Shown: positions 18,935-27,497, counted from the first letter of the stretch. The stretch: 64,000 nt of DNA from Lewinellaceae bacterium (GCA_020636325.1 JACJYC010000007.1:124001-188000); one strand, 5' to 3'. A program made the numbers and translations. Notes: generated by a model not told the origin, from the sequence alone.

Positions 18935-19807
18935 ATGTGCAGTACATGCGGTTGCAGCAGCCCCTCCGATACCGTCACCATCACCAAGATCGGGGAAGAA
19001 GACAAACACGAACATTTTCATGTGCATGCGCATGGCGACCACGGGCACCACCACGGCCATGAACATTCACATGACCAACATCATCACCACCACCACGATG
19101 ATGACCATCTTCACCATCATCACGACCACCCGCCCGTCAAAACGGTCATCGAGCTGGAGCAGGACATCCTGTCGAAGAATAACCTGCTGGCCGAGCGCAA
19201 CCGGGGGTATTTTGAAGCCAAGCGCATCCTGGCGCTCAACCTGGTCAGTTCGCCCGGTTCAGGAAAAACAGCCCTGTTGGAGCGGACGCTTGCAGACCTG
19301 AAAGGAACCCTGGCATGCTCCGTCATCGAAGGGGACCAGCAAACCGCCAATGACGCGAACCGCATTGCCAAAACCGGCGCGCCCGTTGTCCAGATCAATA
19401 CCGGCAAAGGATGCCACCTCGATGCGGAAATGATCCACCGCTCCCTCCGGCAGTTGAAACCGGAAGACGACTCCGTGCTCTTTATCGAGAATGTCGGCAA
19501 CCTGGTCTGCCCGGCGTTGTTCGACCTGGGGGAAAGCGCCCGCGTCGTCATCATGAGCGTAACGGAAGGCGATGACAAGCCCGTCAAATACCCCGACATG
19601 TTCCATACCTCCGACCTGTGCATCATCAACAAGATCGACCTGTTGCCGTATGTGCCGTTTGATGTGGAAAAGGCCAGGGATTACGCCAAACGGGTGAACC
19701 CGAAGCTGGAATTCGTAGAAGTATCCTGTACTTCAGGGGAAGGATTGGCGGGGTGGTATGAGTGGTTGAGATTGAGGAATCGAGGAATCGAGGAATCGAG
19801 GAATTGA
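18935..19807 (+). CDS. hypB: Hydrogenase nickel incorporation GTPase HypB (His-rich)
   Basis: About 290 residues. The start MCSTCGC gives the high-affinity N-terminal metal motif typical of HypB. A stretch with about 24 His in 41 residues (about residues 25-68) suggests nickel storage as well as delivery. The GTPase domain has the P-loop SSPGSGKT, the switch region (IEGDQQTANDANRI, HLDAEM), ENVGNLVCP and the base-recognition NKIDLL. The last about ten residues (RNRGIEESRN) are encoded by a GAGGAATCG repeat array, so the native C-terminus was probably near WYEWLR. Confidence 0.95.
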   Translation: MCSTCGCSSPSDTVTITKIGEEDKHEHFHVHAHGDHGHHHGHEHSHDQHHHHHHDDDHLHHHHDHPPVKTVIELEQDILSKNNLLAERNRGYFEAKRILALNLVSSPGSGKTALLERTLADLKGTLACSVIEGDQQTANDANRIAKTGAPVVQINTGKGCHLDAEMIHRSLRQLKPEDDSVLFIENVGNLVCPALFDLGESARVVIMSVTEGDDKPVKYPDMFHTSDLCIINKIDLLPYVPFDVEKARDYAKRVNPKLEFVEVSCTSGEGLAGWYEWLRLRNRGIEESRN

Positions 19808-19823
19808 GGAATCGAGGAATTGA
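19770..19823. repeat. GAGGAATYG nonamer array overlapping hypB 3' end
   Basis: Six tandem copies of GAGGAATCG/GAGGAATTG cover the last codons and stop of hypB and continue past it. The same unit occurs at about 45847-45899, 55329-55396 and 56531-56583. Confidence 0.92.
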
Positions 19824-19876
19824 GCCGGCCGGCCGGCAAGGCAGGGAATTGATCATTACAAGCAAGTCAGCATACG

Positions 19877-20029
19877 ATGCAGCATAAGACCATTATTGAA
19901 CCGTTCCGGATCACTTGTGAGCCGCCGTTCCTGCGTCATTTCACTGCCCGGTTTGAGCCGGTTGGAGCCAGCCGGCCTGCAGGGGTGAAATCCGGCGCAG
20001 GAGCCGAAAATAATTTGTCCTTGCCATGA
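19877..20029 (+). pseudogene. Internally deleted tryptophanase / beta-eliminating lyase remnant
   Basis: A 50-codon open frame begins MQHKTIIEPFRI, matching the N-terminus of tryptophanases and tyrosine phenol-lyases (EPFRI), and passes directly into TCEPPFLRHFTARFEPV, which matches their extreme C-terminus (for example YEPKVLRHFTAKL in E. coli TnaA as recalled). About 430 internal residues, including the PLP-binding core, are missing, and the join near 19913 keeps the frame. The last about 20 codons look like read-through past the old stop and run into the next gene start. A catalytic product is impossible. Identification rests on short but distinctive ends and was not checked by search. Confidence 0.62.
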
Positions 20030-20373
20030 AAGCTGCATTAACCTGGGGCCCCCGCGCCATCGTACTTTTTTACGCCGGATTACTGGCGCTGTTTGCCACG
20101 GACGCCTTTTCCGGCGGTCACTCCTTCGGGCAACAGGTGCTGGGTTTCGCCATTCATCTCCTGCCGGCGCTGTTTGTACTGGCGATCCTTGTTGTGGCGT
20201 GGCGTTTTCCGCTCATCGGCGGGGTGGGGTTCATGGTGTTGGGGATGGTATTCACCATTTACTTTCATACCGCCCGCGAAACGTCAGCATTTTTGTTGAT
20301 CTCTACGCCGCTGTTCCTGTCCGGCATCCTGTTCATTATATCGCATTGGTATCTGCCGAAGCCTGCCGGGTGA
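20026..20373 (+). CDS. Small four-helix membrane protein, function unknown
   Basis: About 115 residues with four hydrophobic segments (AIVLFYAGLLALFATDAF, GFAIHLLPALFVLAILVV, LIGGVGFMVLGMVFTIYF, FLLISTPLFLSGILFIISHW) and few charged residues between. It resembles the small uncharacterised membrane proteins often found next to CPBP proteases or ABC genes, but no named family was recognised with certainty. The CPBP protease follows 27 bases downstream on the same strand. Confidence 0.75.
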   Translation: MKAALTWGPRAIVLFYAGLLALFATDAFSGGHSFGQQVLGFAIHLLPALFVLAILVVAWRFPLIGGVGFMVLGMVFTIYFHTARETSAFLLISTPLFLSGILFIISHWYLPKPAG

Positions 20374-20400
20374 GCGGCAAACCACTTCAATCCGACAGCC

Positions 20401-21216
20401 ATGAAAACCAAAGAACTGGCCGTTTATTTTTTACTGGCTTACCTCATTTCCTGGGTCATCTGGTCGCCGTACTGGTTGCCGTCATTCGGATTCAACACCC
20501 ATCCGATCCTACCCTATCAGCACGGTATCGGCGGTTTCGGTCCCATGCTCTCTGCGTTCATTACGACCGCAATTTTCGGAGGCCGGGCTGATGTCCGAAA
20601 ACTTTGGCGCAGTCTGACCGCCTGGCGGCCTCTCTCCTGGTTGCTGATCGCCATTTTGACGCCGCCTGCCCTGGCTTTGCTGGGCGGACTGGTCGCCTGG
20701 ATCAACGACGGCCAATTTCCGGATTTTTCCAGGTTCGGGTACAGCGATGAATTCCCGGAACTGGGTGCGGCGGGATTTCTGGTTTACAACGCAGTCTTTT
20801 TCGGATTCGGTGAGGAAACCGGATGGCGCGGGTTTGCTCTTCCCCGGCTTCAGGGTCGGTACAATGCATTGGTATCGACCATCATACTTTCCGTTTTCTG
20901 GGCGGGGTGGCATATTCCCATTTTCACCTACCGTCCGGGGTATGTTTCGATGGATTTCGGCGGCGTGGCCGGCTGGTATTTCAGCATCCTGACGGGGGCA
21001 GTCCTGCTCACCTGGCTGTTCAACGGTTCAAGGGGCAGCATCCTGGCCTGCGCTTTGTTTCACGGGTTGATCGATGTGGTATTCATGTCTGAATACGGCA
21101 ACCCCGGCATGATGCAGTACATTGGGATAGCGGTAACGATTTTGGGTATTGCGCTGTTGTTCGTTTTCGGCCGGCGCAACCTGGCGAAGGGTGAGCGCGT
21201 GAAAGCGCTTGATTGA
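20401..21216 (+). CDS. CPBP family intramembrane metalloprotease (CAAX/Abi type)
   Basis: About 271 residues and about eight hydrophobic segments. The family motifs are in order: FGFGEETGWRGFALPRLQ (EExxxR), FWAGWHIPIFTY (first conserved His) and ACALFHGLIDVVF (second conserved His). CPBP members are glutamate-type intramembrane proteases; bacterial ones are linked to prenyl-protein cleavage, bacteriocin self-immunity or signalling. Substrate is unknown. Convergent with the phosphodiesterase gene. Confidence 0.88.
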   Translation: MKTKELAVYFLLAYLISWVIWSPYWLPSFGFNTHPILPYQHGIGGFGPMLSAFITTAIFGGRADVRKLWRSLTAWRPLSWLLIAILTPPALALLGGLVAWINDGQFPDFSRFGYSDEFPELGAAGFLVYNAVFFGFGEETGWRGFALPRLQGRYNALVSTIILSVFWAGWHIPIFTYRPGYVSMDFGGVAGWYFSILTGAVLLTWLFNGSRGSILACALFHGLIDVVFMSEYGNPGMMQYIGIAVTILGIALLFVFGRRNLAKGERVKALD

Positions 21217-21217
21217 C

Positions 21218-21231
21218 ACCGGTTTGCCGGT
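21218..21231. terminator. Possible bidirectional terminator hairpin
   Basis: ACCGG-TTTG-CCGGT forms a short stem between the convergent CPBP and phosphodiesterase stops. No T-tract of note, so evidence is weak. Confidence 0.3.
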
Positions 21232-22490
21232 CAACGCTTCTTCAGCATGCCCTCCACGTGCTCCGGTTTGCCGTCGTTGGGGGCGGGCGTCAATCCCAGG
21301 ATATGGGTCATGAGGTTGTAGATTTCCACATTTGAGAAAGGCGGAGCTTTGAAGTGTTTCCGGAACACCGGACCATGCGCGACGAAGGTAGCCCGCATAT
21401 CGGGATATTCGTTGTCATAGCCGTGTACCCCGGTCATAGCAGTCATCGGGCCCTGCTGCCGCGCTTTTTGGTCTTCATAAAACGATTTGCTGGTAATGCG
21501 CCATCCCGGTTCGGCGACAACGACAAAAGGCGGGATCCGGCGATGGCCGGCATAGTGAAAATGTTCGGGCAGGTCTTCGCGTTTGTACAGGCGGGCATGC
21601 TGCAGCGGGTGCGCCTGAGCGGAAGCCAGGATGCGGTCGGCTTCACCCGGTTTGGGGAAGATGGTCACCATGCTGGACCCCCAGGAGATCTGAGCGGCCA
21701 GTTCGAGGTTGAAAGCGTCATCCAGGAACACATTGTTTTCCGGTTTGACGGGCGCCATGCCGTGGTCGGAAACCAGGATCAGGTTTACCTGTTTAAGGAT
21801 GCCGCGCGCTTTTAACCCCGCTGTCAGGCGGCCGATCATATCGTCCACGCGTGCGACGGCTCCGGCGGTTTCCGGGGCGTCCGGGCCGAAGGTATGGCCT
21901 GCATGGTCGGGTTCTTCGAAATAGAGGGTAAAGAAGGTGGGGCGCTGTTCCTGAGGCAGGTCCAGCCAGGTGAGGATCTGGTCGACCCTGTCCTCAAAGG
22001 CAATTCTGCCGTCGTAGACTTTCCAGAAGGTCGGCCGGACGCCCTGGATTTCCGCCTCAGTACCCGGGAAGAAGAAACACCCGGCTTTTTGTCCTTGTTT
22101 TTCCACGGTCACCCAAATGGGTTCGCCTTCCCACCAGCGGCCGTTCTGTACTTCTTCCCGTTTGCTGAGCGAAAAGGAGGCGTCGAATTCCGGATCGTAC
22201 ATGTTATTCGCGACGATGCCGTGGTGAGCCGGGTAGAGGCCGGTAGCTATTGTATAATGGTTCGGGAAGGTCAGGGAGGGATAGCTGGGCGTCATCCAAT
22301 CGGCGCGAACGCCTTTCTTTGCGAGCGCGAGGATATTTTCAGGTTGGTACTTATCGAGGTAGTCGTACCGAAACCCATCCATGGAGATCAGGATGACGGT
22401 CGGTTGCAGGTCGCGGATAGGCGCCGGTTGTGCGGGCAACTGGATGACAGCTGCCAGCAAAGCCAGGATGAGGGTCAATTTTCGGATCAT
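21231..22490 (-). CDS. Ectonucleotide pyrophosphatase/phosphodiesterase (alkaline phosphatase superfamily)
   Basis: About 419 residues with a signal peptide (ILALLAAVIQLPAQP). Metal-binding ILISMDGFRYDYLDKY, nucleophile Thr in PSLTFPNHYTIATGLYP, YFEEPDHAGHTFGPD, VSDHGMAPV and a C-terminal GVHGYDNEYPDM (His ligand) give the complete two-zinc site of NPP-type enzymes. Probably periplasmic, hydrolysing nucleotide or phospholipid diesters. The start at 22490 is supported by the signal peptide and a -7 element at 22551; a longer frame from 22760 lacks either. Confidence 0.92.
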   Translation of the reverse strand: MIRKLTLILALLAAVIQLPAQPAPIRDLQPTVILISMDGFRYDYLDKYQPENILALAKKGVRADWMTPSYPSLTFPNHYTIATGLYPAHHGIVANNMYDPEFDASFSLSKREEVQNGRWWEGEPIWVTVEKQGQKAGCFFFPGTEAEIQGVRPTFWKVYDGRIAFEDRVDQILTWLDLPQEQRPTFFTLYFEEPDHAGHTFGPDAPETAGAVARVDDMIGRLTAGLKARGILKQVNLILVSDHGMAPVKPENNVFLDDAFNLELAAQISWGSSMVTIFPKPGEADRILASAQAHPLQHARLYKREDLPEHFHYAGHRRIPPFVVVAEPGWRITSKSFYEDQKARQQGPMTAMTGVHGYDNEYPDMRATFVAHGPVFRKHFKAPPFSNVEIYNLMTHILGLTPAPNDGKPEHVEGMLKKR

Positions 22491-22550
22491 CGGTTTGAGG
22501 AAGGTTGTATAACAATAAAGGCCGGGCCTGTGCCGGGTTTGATGACGGGG

Positions 22551-22558
22551 CAAAAGTA
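22551..22558 (-). promoter_or_regulatory. Putative -7 element TACTTTTG for the phosphodiesterase
   Basis: Minus-strand TACTTTTG matches TAnnTTTG and lies about 60 bases before the ATG at 22490. It also argues against the long upstream extension of that frame. Confidence 0.42.
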
Positions 22559-22630
22559 GGGAATTGGGGCGGGTAGGGGAAATCGGGCGGGTAAAGTATT
22601 TGTGTACTTTAGTAACAAATTGGCTCCAGC

Positions 22631-22675
22631 CTAGTGGCGCGAAATCTAGATGCCACTTAAATTTCGCGCCACTAG
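22631..22675. repeat. 15-bp perfect inverted repeat at edge of restriction-modification island
   Basis: CTAGTGGCGCGAAAT (22631-22645) and ATTTCGCGCCACTAG (22661-22675) are exact inverted arms with a 15-base spacer. It lies in a 335-base gap between divergent genes, close to where base composition shifts from GC-rich to AT-rich. A second smaller pair, TTGGAG/CTCCAA, lies at 22713-22731. Candidate operator or insertion boundary. Confidence 0.8.
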
Positions 22676-22825
22676 CTAAAAGAAGTTGAACCACGAGTTT
22701 ACCTGAATGCCTTTGGAGTTGAATGCTCCAACACACTTTTTTGAAGCCAACTTTTATCACAAAAAACAGAATAGAAAGTTGGATTTATCAGGGAAAAACT
22801 CAATTTTTGTATAAAATATTTTCAA

Positions 22826-23902
22826 ATGACTTCATCAGGCTTGCAACCGGAACTGTTTGAAAACGCCAATGCTGCACTTGAACAAGCCTTAGATTATCCT
22901 AAGTTCAGGTATATGGGAAGTAAGCACAAACTCCTGCCCTGGATATACAACAATTTGAGTGATCTTAAATTTGATACTGTTTTAGATGGATTTTCCGGTT
23001 CGGGGGCTGTTTCCTATCTTTTTAAGGCAATGGGAAAAAAAGTAATCAGCAATGATTTTCTTAATTTCCCTGCTATCATCACTAAAGCAACATGTGAAAA
23101 CTCCGATACTACCCTTGATGAAAAGGATGTTGACCATATTCTTAAAAATAACCCTGGCAAAGACAATTTCATTAAACAAACTTTTGAAGGAATATTTTTC
23201 ACCAAAGAGGACCTTGAATTCCTCGACCTGGCCTACTGGAACATTTCAAAACTTAATAATGAATATAAAAAAGCCCTGGCGCTCACATGTTTATTCCGAT
23301 CTTGTCTAAAAAAACAACCCCGGGGAGTTTTTACAGTATCAGGTGATTTGTCCAATTATAATGATGGCCGGCGAGATTTGAAAATATCATTGAAAACCCA
23401 CTTTTTAGAACAGATTAAAATATTCAACTCTTTGGTTTTTTCAAATGGAAAGAACCACTTTTCTGTGAGTGGAGATATATTTGAAATCAATATCAATGAG
23501 AAAATTGATCTGGTTTATTTCGACCCGCCATACGTGCCTAATTCGGACGACAATTGCTACACCAAAAGATACCACTTTCTGGAAGGCCTTTCTAAATACT
23601 GGAAAGATGAAGAAATTCTTTACGATACTAAAGTAAAAAAGATAAAAAAGAAATATACTCCATTCTCATATAGATCTCAAGCCATTGAAGCTTTTGATAA
23701 TTTATTCTACAAATTCAAAAATAGCATCATCGTTTTATCTTACTCAGATAATGGATTTCCAGATCTAGAAATAATCCAGGAGATACTTTCCAAATACAAA
23801 TCTGAGATCAACGTAATCAAAAAACCGCATCGATATCATTTCGGCAATCACGCTGCTGTAAAAAGATCAGAAGTTGAGGAATATTTAATAATCGGAAAAT
23901 GA
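22826..23902 (+). CDS. Type II N6-adenine DNA methyltransferase (D12/Dam class)
   Basis: About 358 residues. FRYMGSKHKLLPWIYNNL (AdoMet motif region) and VLDGFSGSGAVSYLFKA (motif I) come first; the catalytic DPPY motif IV is in LVYFDPPYVPNSDD near residue 235. By family it methylates adenine N6 in a short target and protects DNA from the paired endonuclease; the target is not readable. AT-rich codon use differs sharply from its neighbours, which suggests horizontal acquisition. The stop overlaps the next gene by 4 bases. Confidence 0.92.
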   Translation: MTSSGLQPELFENANAALEQALDYPKFRYMGSKHKLLPWIYNNLSDLKFDTVLDGFSGSGAVSYLFKAMGKKVISNDFLNFPAIITKATCENSDTTLDEKDVDHILKNNPGKDNFIKQTFEGIFFTKEDLEFLDLAYWNISKLNNEYKKALALTCLFRSCLKKQPRGVFTVSGDLSNYNDGRRDLKISLKTHFLEQIKIFNSLVFSNGKNHFSVSGDIFEININEKIDLVYFDPPYVPNSDDNCYTKRYHFLEGLSKYWKDEEILYDTKVKKIKKKYTPFSYRSQAIEAFDNLFYKFKNSIIVLSYSDNGFPDLEIIQEILSKYKSEINVIKKPHRYHFGNHAAVKRSEVEEYLIIGK

Positions 23903-24741
23903 AAAGACACCTCCAGACGCTGGAAGAAATAAGAGAAAGTTTAAGCGCGATAGATTCCAATTGGAGGGATGATTTTGCAGATGAGGTGATCATGCAATTT
24001 TCGTGGTTAAGCCAATACAGCAAGATTGATACCCATGTTTTGCGCAATTTATTGGATCAAAATTTCGAAATTGGCATTACAATTATTCGATTATTTCTTG
24101 AGCTTTCAAAAGATGAGTTTAATACTCTCCTTCGAGGGAAATTATTTCCTAATGAACCAAAATTCGGTAAATCATTTTACGCCAACAACCCGGAGGTTTT
24201 TTTAAAAGGATTGAATTCCATAGGTTTATTTGAATTAATGAACAACGCAATTCAAAAATCATATACCTGGAGTGACATCCTTACGGAAAGATTAAAAGCC
24301 GGCAGAGGAAGTGCCATAAAAGGGCAATTAAGAGGCAGGATGCTCGAAGATTTTGTTGAAGAAATTATTAAGTCTTCATTTAAATCCTATGATTCGCGCT
24401 GCAATTTCATTGGAAAAAATAACGACTTTGTGGCAAAAGCAGATTTTGCTATTCCAGGGAAAGGAAACCCTAATATTGTAATTGAGGTTAAGGCATATGG
24501 CGCTACGGGCAGCAAGCAAACTGATTCATTGGGAGATGTTGAAAAAATTATATCAAATAAAAGGCATGACACCTATTTTTTGTTTGTTACAGATGGCATA
24601 ACCTGGCTGGATAGGCTAAGTGATCTAAAGAAGATTGTTAAGTATCAAAACGAAGGTTTCATTTACAGGGTTTATACGATGAATATGAAAGACGAATTAA
24701 TTAGCGATCTGATCAAGATCAAACAAGAGGGAAATCTATAA
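23899..24741 (+). CDS. Type II restriction endonuclease, PD-(D/E)XK type
   Basis: About 280 residues. The second half has a nuclease-like core: NDFVAKADFAIPGKG (Asp), then PNIVIEVKAYG (E-x-K) and a following helix, with KRHDTYFLFVTDGI further on. The N-terminal half is helical and unrecognised (probably DNA recognition). Coupled to the methylase by an ATGA overlap, with the same AT-rich composition. The genetic pairing is the main reason for calling it the cognate nuclease; exact specificity is unknown. Confidence 0.82.
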   Translation: MKRHLQTLEEIRESLSAIDSNWRDDFADEVIMQFSWLSQYSKIDTHVLRNLLDQNFEIGITIIRLFLELSKDEFNTLLRGKLFPNEPKFGKSFYANNPEVFLKGLNSIGLFELMNNAIQKSYTWSDILTERLKAGRGSAIKGQLRGRMLEDFVEEIIKSSFKSYDSRCNFIGKNNDFVAKADFAIPGKGNPNIVIEVKAYGATGSKQTDSLGDVEKIISNKRHDTYFLFVTDGITWLDRLSDLKKIVKYQNEGFIYRVYTMNMKDELISDLIKIKQEGNL

Positions 24742-24760
24742 ACTCAAGCCGACCTTAATT

Positions 24761-25630
24761 TCACTTCAAAAAATACCCATACACCCGCCCCGGCTCCCCA
24801 TCCCGCGCCTCATCCGAAATGTACATGGTCCCGTTCGAATCAAAACAGATCCCTTCTGGTTGGGGATGCATTTTCTTGCTGAGTTTCACGATCCTGGTGA
24901 TCGTCCCATCCCGGTCCATGGCCAACAGCATTTTGCCGGGTGAGGAGACCAGGTAGATCTCGCCTGTCATCGGATGGACCGTCAGGGCTGAGGGCTTGAA
25001 CCCCAGTTCCTTATCCGATTCAAACAGATTAGATTCGATCTTGTCGTAGTTCTCGATATCCTTGTGGGATTCCAGGTAGGCCTTCACGGCTTCCGTTGTG
25101 ACGGAATATACAGCCACCGGATTGAATTGTTCGGTAGCCAGGTCGAAAGCGAAAATATCACGCTGGTGGGGATTGGTGCGGGCTTCTCCCTTGCAGGTCA
25201 GCAACAGGCGGTTGCCTGCGGCGTCGTAAGCCAGTCCTTCCACGTCATTTTCCTTCTCCAGATCGGTACTGAATTTTTCAACCTGCGGATCCTTTCTTTT
25301 CCAGTGGGTGATCCGGTAAAGGGTCCCCGTACTTTTGACCACATAAACGGCGTGCGGGGTCACTGCGATGTCCTCGTAATCGCCGTCCTTCCAGAAAGCG
25401 TTGGTTTTCTTCACCTCGCCCGTTTCCTTGTCCAGCCAGAAAAGAATGCCTTCCTCGTCCTGGATGGCCATGAGGTACTTCCCGCAATCCGACAAGCTGA
25501 TGCCCGAGATCTCTTTCAATTCTTTCGGCATATCAAAAACGGCATCCGGGTCGGAAAGGTGGTAAGTCGGCTGGCCGTAGAAATGAAAGGTCATGAACAA
25601 CAGTCCGGCGGAAAGGAATCCGGTTTTCAT
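24761..25630 (-). CDS. SdiA-regulated / SMP-30-like beta-propeller protein (exported)
   Basis: About 289 residues with a signal-like N-terminus (MKTGFLSAGLLFMTFHFYGQ). The sequence is a series of propeller blades (ELKEISGISLSDCGKYLMAI, DGDYEDIAVTPHAVYVVKS, NDVEGLAYDAAGNRLLLTC, KPSALTVHPMTGEIYLVSSP, PQPEGICFDSNGTMYISDEA), matching SdiA-regulated-like exported propellers. Role unknown; the EGI/EGL acidic residues may bind metal. Start at 25630 chosen for the signal peptide; in-frame upstream ATGs exist at 25678 and 25648. Confidence 0.82.
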   Translation of the reverse strand: MKTGFLSAGLLFMTFHFYGQPTYHLSDPDAVFDMPKELKEISGISLSDCGKYLMAIQDEEGILFWLDKETGEVKKTNAFWKDGDYEDIAVTPHAVYVVKSTGTLYRITHWKRKDPQVEKFSTDLEKENDVEGLAYDAAGNRLLLTCKGEARTNPHQRDIFAFDLATEQFNPVAVYSVTTEAVKAYLESHKDIENYDKIESNLFESDKELGFKPSALTVHPMTGEIYLVSSPGKMLLAMDRDGTITRIVKLSKKMHPQPEGICFDSNGTMYISDEARDGEPGRVYGYFLK

Positions 25631-25982
25631 GCGTGTTTGCTGGTACATAGTCGCTTTTATGGCGGAGTCGCTGGTCATTATATGTTTGGAATATCGGATA
25701 TGAAACGTTTTTTGGGCGGGGTTGTGGTATATCTGTGGGGAAAGGTTTTTTGATTTGGGAGCGGGTTTGGGGGGTGTTGACCACTCAGGGCACTCAGGGC
25801 ACTAAGCGGGTTGGGGGTGTTGACCACTAAGGGCACTCAGGGCACTAAGCGGGTAGCGTTTTCCTGGCGCCCTTAGTGGTTTATTCAATTCTAACTGAAA
25901 GCGATACCTTTAGATCAATGACCGGCCGGCTACCGGCAACCCGTCGATTCTTCAAATACTCAATTCTTCAGTTCCTCCTGAA
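25631..25982. other. Intergenic region with tandem direct repeat
   Basis: 352 bases without a credible gene. Contains a two-copy, about 43-bp direct repeat (25766-25854), itself built from GGGCACTCAGGGCACTAAGCGGGT-like units, and a palindromic CCGGCCGGCTACCGG stretch near 25922. Confidence 0.7.
25766..25854. repeat. Two-copy about 43-bp direct repeat
   Basis: Copies at 25766-25811 and 25811-25854 share TTGACCACT, GGGCACTCAGGGCACT and AAGCGGGT with one substitution (CTCAG/CTAAG). Inside each copy an 8-9-base unit (AGGGCACTC) is itself repeated. Confidence 0.85.
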
Positions 25983-27497
25983 CTAATTACCCGTCATCCG
26001 GAAAAATTCGACGATATCCTGCTTGAATTTTGCCAGAGAGGGTTCGTGGGTGTACATCATATGGCCCGCCTCGTAGTACTTCATGATGATATTGGACTTA
26101 ATGTTCTTTTCGAGCCCCAGGTGATCAATGGTGTATTCCACGCCGTTGAAAGGGGTAGCGAGGTCGTAGTAGCCGTTGAAGATCACGATTTTCAGGTTGG
26201 GATTTTTAGACAGGGCATCCGCCATATCCGTAGCGGTGTTAGCGCCCGGTACGCCGAAACCGCCGGGGCCGCGCATCCAGTCCCACCGGAACCCGCCCGT
26301 GCCATACGCTGAAATATGGTAGGAATTTTTTTTGTTCACCTTCAGTTCATTGTAGAAATAGTTCATGAAGGTTGCCGTATACGCCGGGCTGATGGACGAG
26401 CTTTGGGGGTCATAGTCCGCATTCTGCGAAAGCAGGTCCTGGTTGATGCCTTTGAAACGGGAATCCAGCCGGCCCATGGTGTTGTGGTCGTCGCGAAGCA
26501 ATTCCTGTTCAAATTCACCGGGGCCCACCCTGAGATCGGCCCGCTCGATATAGTTTTTGCTCAGGCCGGTATAAGCCACCAGCTTGCCCAGGATCTTTTC
26601 CCGCTCCTGGTCGCTGAGCCGGTCGCCTTTCATGAGTGCGGCGGCGTAATCGCCGTTTGCGAAAACGCGCACTTCTTCGACAAATGCCTCCAGGTTGGCC
26701 GGCTTGTTGGGGAGTTTGTCGTGATACCAGGCTGAAGCGGCATAGGAAGGCAGATAGATGATGTAGGGAATGTCGTCGCCGGGCGCAAACGTGATGGTCC
26801 GCAGGTCAAAAACCGCCGAGACCATGATCACCCCGTTCATAGCCATACCGATGTTTTCCTGCAGGTAGTCGACCACCCCTGCATTGCGCATGGTGCCGTA
26901 GCTTTCGCCCAGCAGGTATTTGGGCGAATTCCAGCGGTCGTTTTCCGTTACATATTGTTTGATGAACTGGCTGACGGTCCGGATATCCTGATCGACTCCC
27001 CAGAAATCCTTGCCGGTGGCCTTGCCGACCGGGCGGCTCAAACCGGTCCCGACGGGATCGATCATCACCAGGTCCGCAATGTCCAGCACCGAGTACGTGT
27101 TATCGGCCAGCTTGTAGGGCGAAGCAGGCGTCAGTCCCGGGTCATTGACCACGGTCCGTTTGGGGCCCAATGCGCCCATATGCAACCAGATGGAAGAGGA
27201 CCCCGGGCCGCCGTTGTAGGCGAACATCACCGGGCGGGCGGATTTGTCGTTGACCCCGTCCTTGGTATAGGCCGTAAACCCGTACAAGGCGATGGGTTCG
27301 TCCTGTTCGTTGCGCAGCAGGAGGGTGCCGGCGGTCGTGGTGTAATTCACCGCCTTTCCGTCGATGGTAATGCTATGTTTGGTAACGGATACCTCCGGTT
27401 TGGGGATCGTGTCCTTGGGCGCCGGCGGCTGGGCCGTTCCCAGAAATGGCAAGCATAATGCAACAAGGAATGCGCCTGAAAAAAATCGGTTTTTCAT
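25983..27497 (-). CDS. S10 family serine carboxypeptidase
   Basis: About 504 residues with a signal peptide (FFSGAFLVALCLPFLGTAQ). The S10 landmarks are present: FAYNGGPGSSSIWLHMG (oxyanion hole), nucleophile Ser in LLGESYGTMRNAG, Asp in VIFNGYYDLATPF and His in YEAGHMMYTHEPS. Likely periplasmic or secreted peptide C-terminal trimming. The ATG at 27497 lies 19 bases after a -7 element and begins the signal; the 27518 start adds seven residues. Confidence 0.93.
   Translation of the reverse strand: MKNRFFSGAFLVALCLPFLGTAQPPAPKDTIPKPEVSVTKHSITIDGKAVNYTTTAGTLLLRNEQDEPIALYGFTAYTKDGVNDKSARPVMFAYNGGPGSSSIWLHMGALGPKRTVVNDPGLTPASPYKLADNTYSVLDIADLVMIDPVGTGLSRPVGKATGKDFWGVDQDIRTVSQFIKQYVTENDRWNSPKYLLGESYGTMRNAGVVDYLQENIGMAMNGVIMVSAVFDLRTITFAPGDDIPYIIYLPSYAASAWYHDKLPNKPANLEAFVEEVRVFANGDYAAALMKGDRLSDQEREKILGKLVAYTGLSKNYIERADLRVGPGEFEQELLRDDHNTMGRLDSRFKGINQDLLSQNADYDPQSSSISPAYTATFMNYFYNELKVNKKNSYHISAYGTGGFRWDWMRGPGGFGVPGANTATDMADALSKNPNLKIVIFNGYYDLATPFNGVEYTIDHLGLEKNIKSNIIMKYYEAGHMMYTHEPSLAKFKQDIVEFFRMTGN

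Noticed and set aside
19626..19865. Minus-strand frame with SIPRFLNSSIPRFLDSS repeats
   Set aside because: A translation of the GAGGAATYG array opposite the hypB end.
22631..22675. Inverted repeat as a terminator
   Set aside because: It lies between divergent gene starts, has no T-tract and does not follow any gene end.
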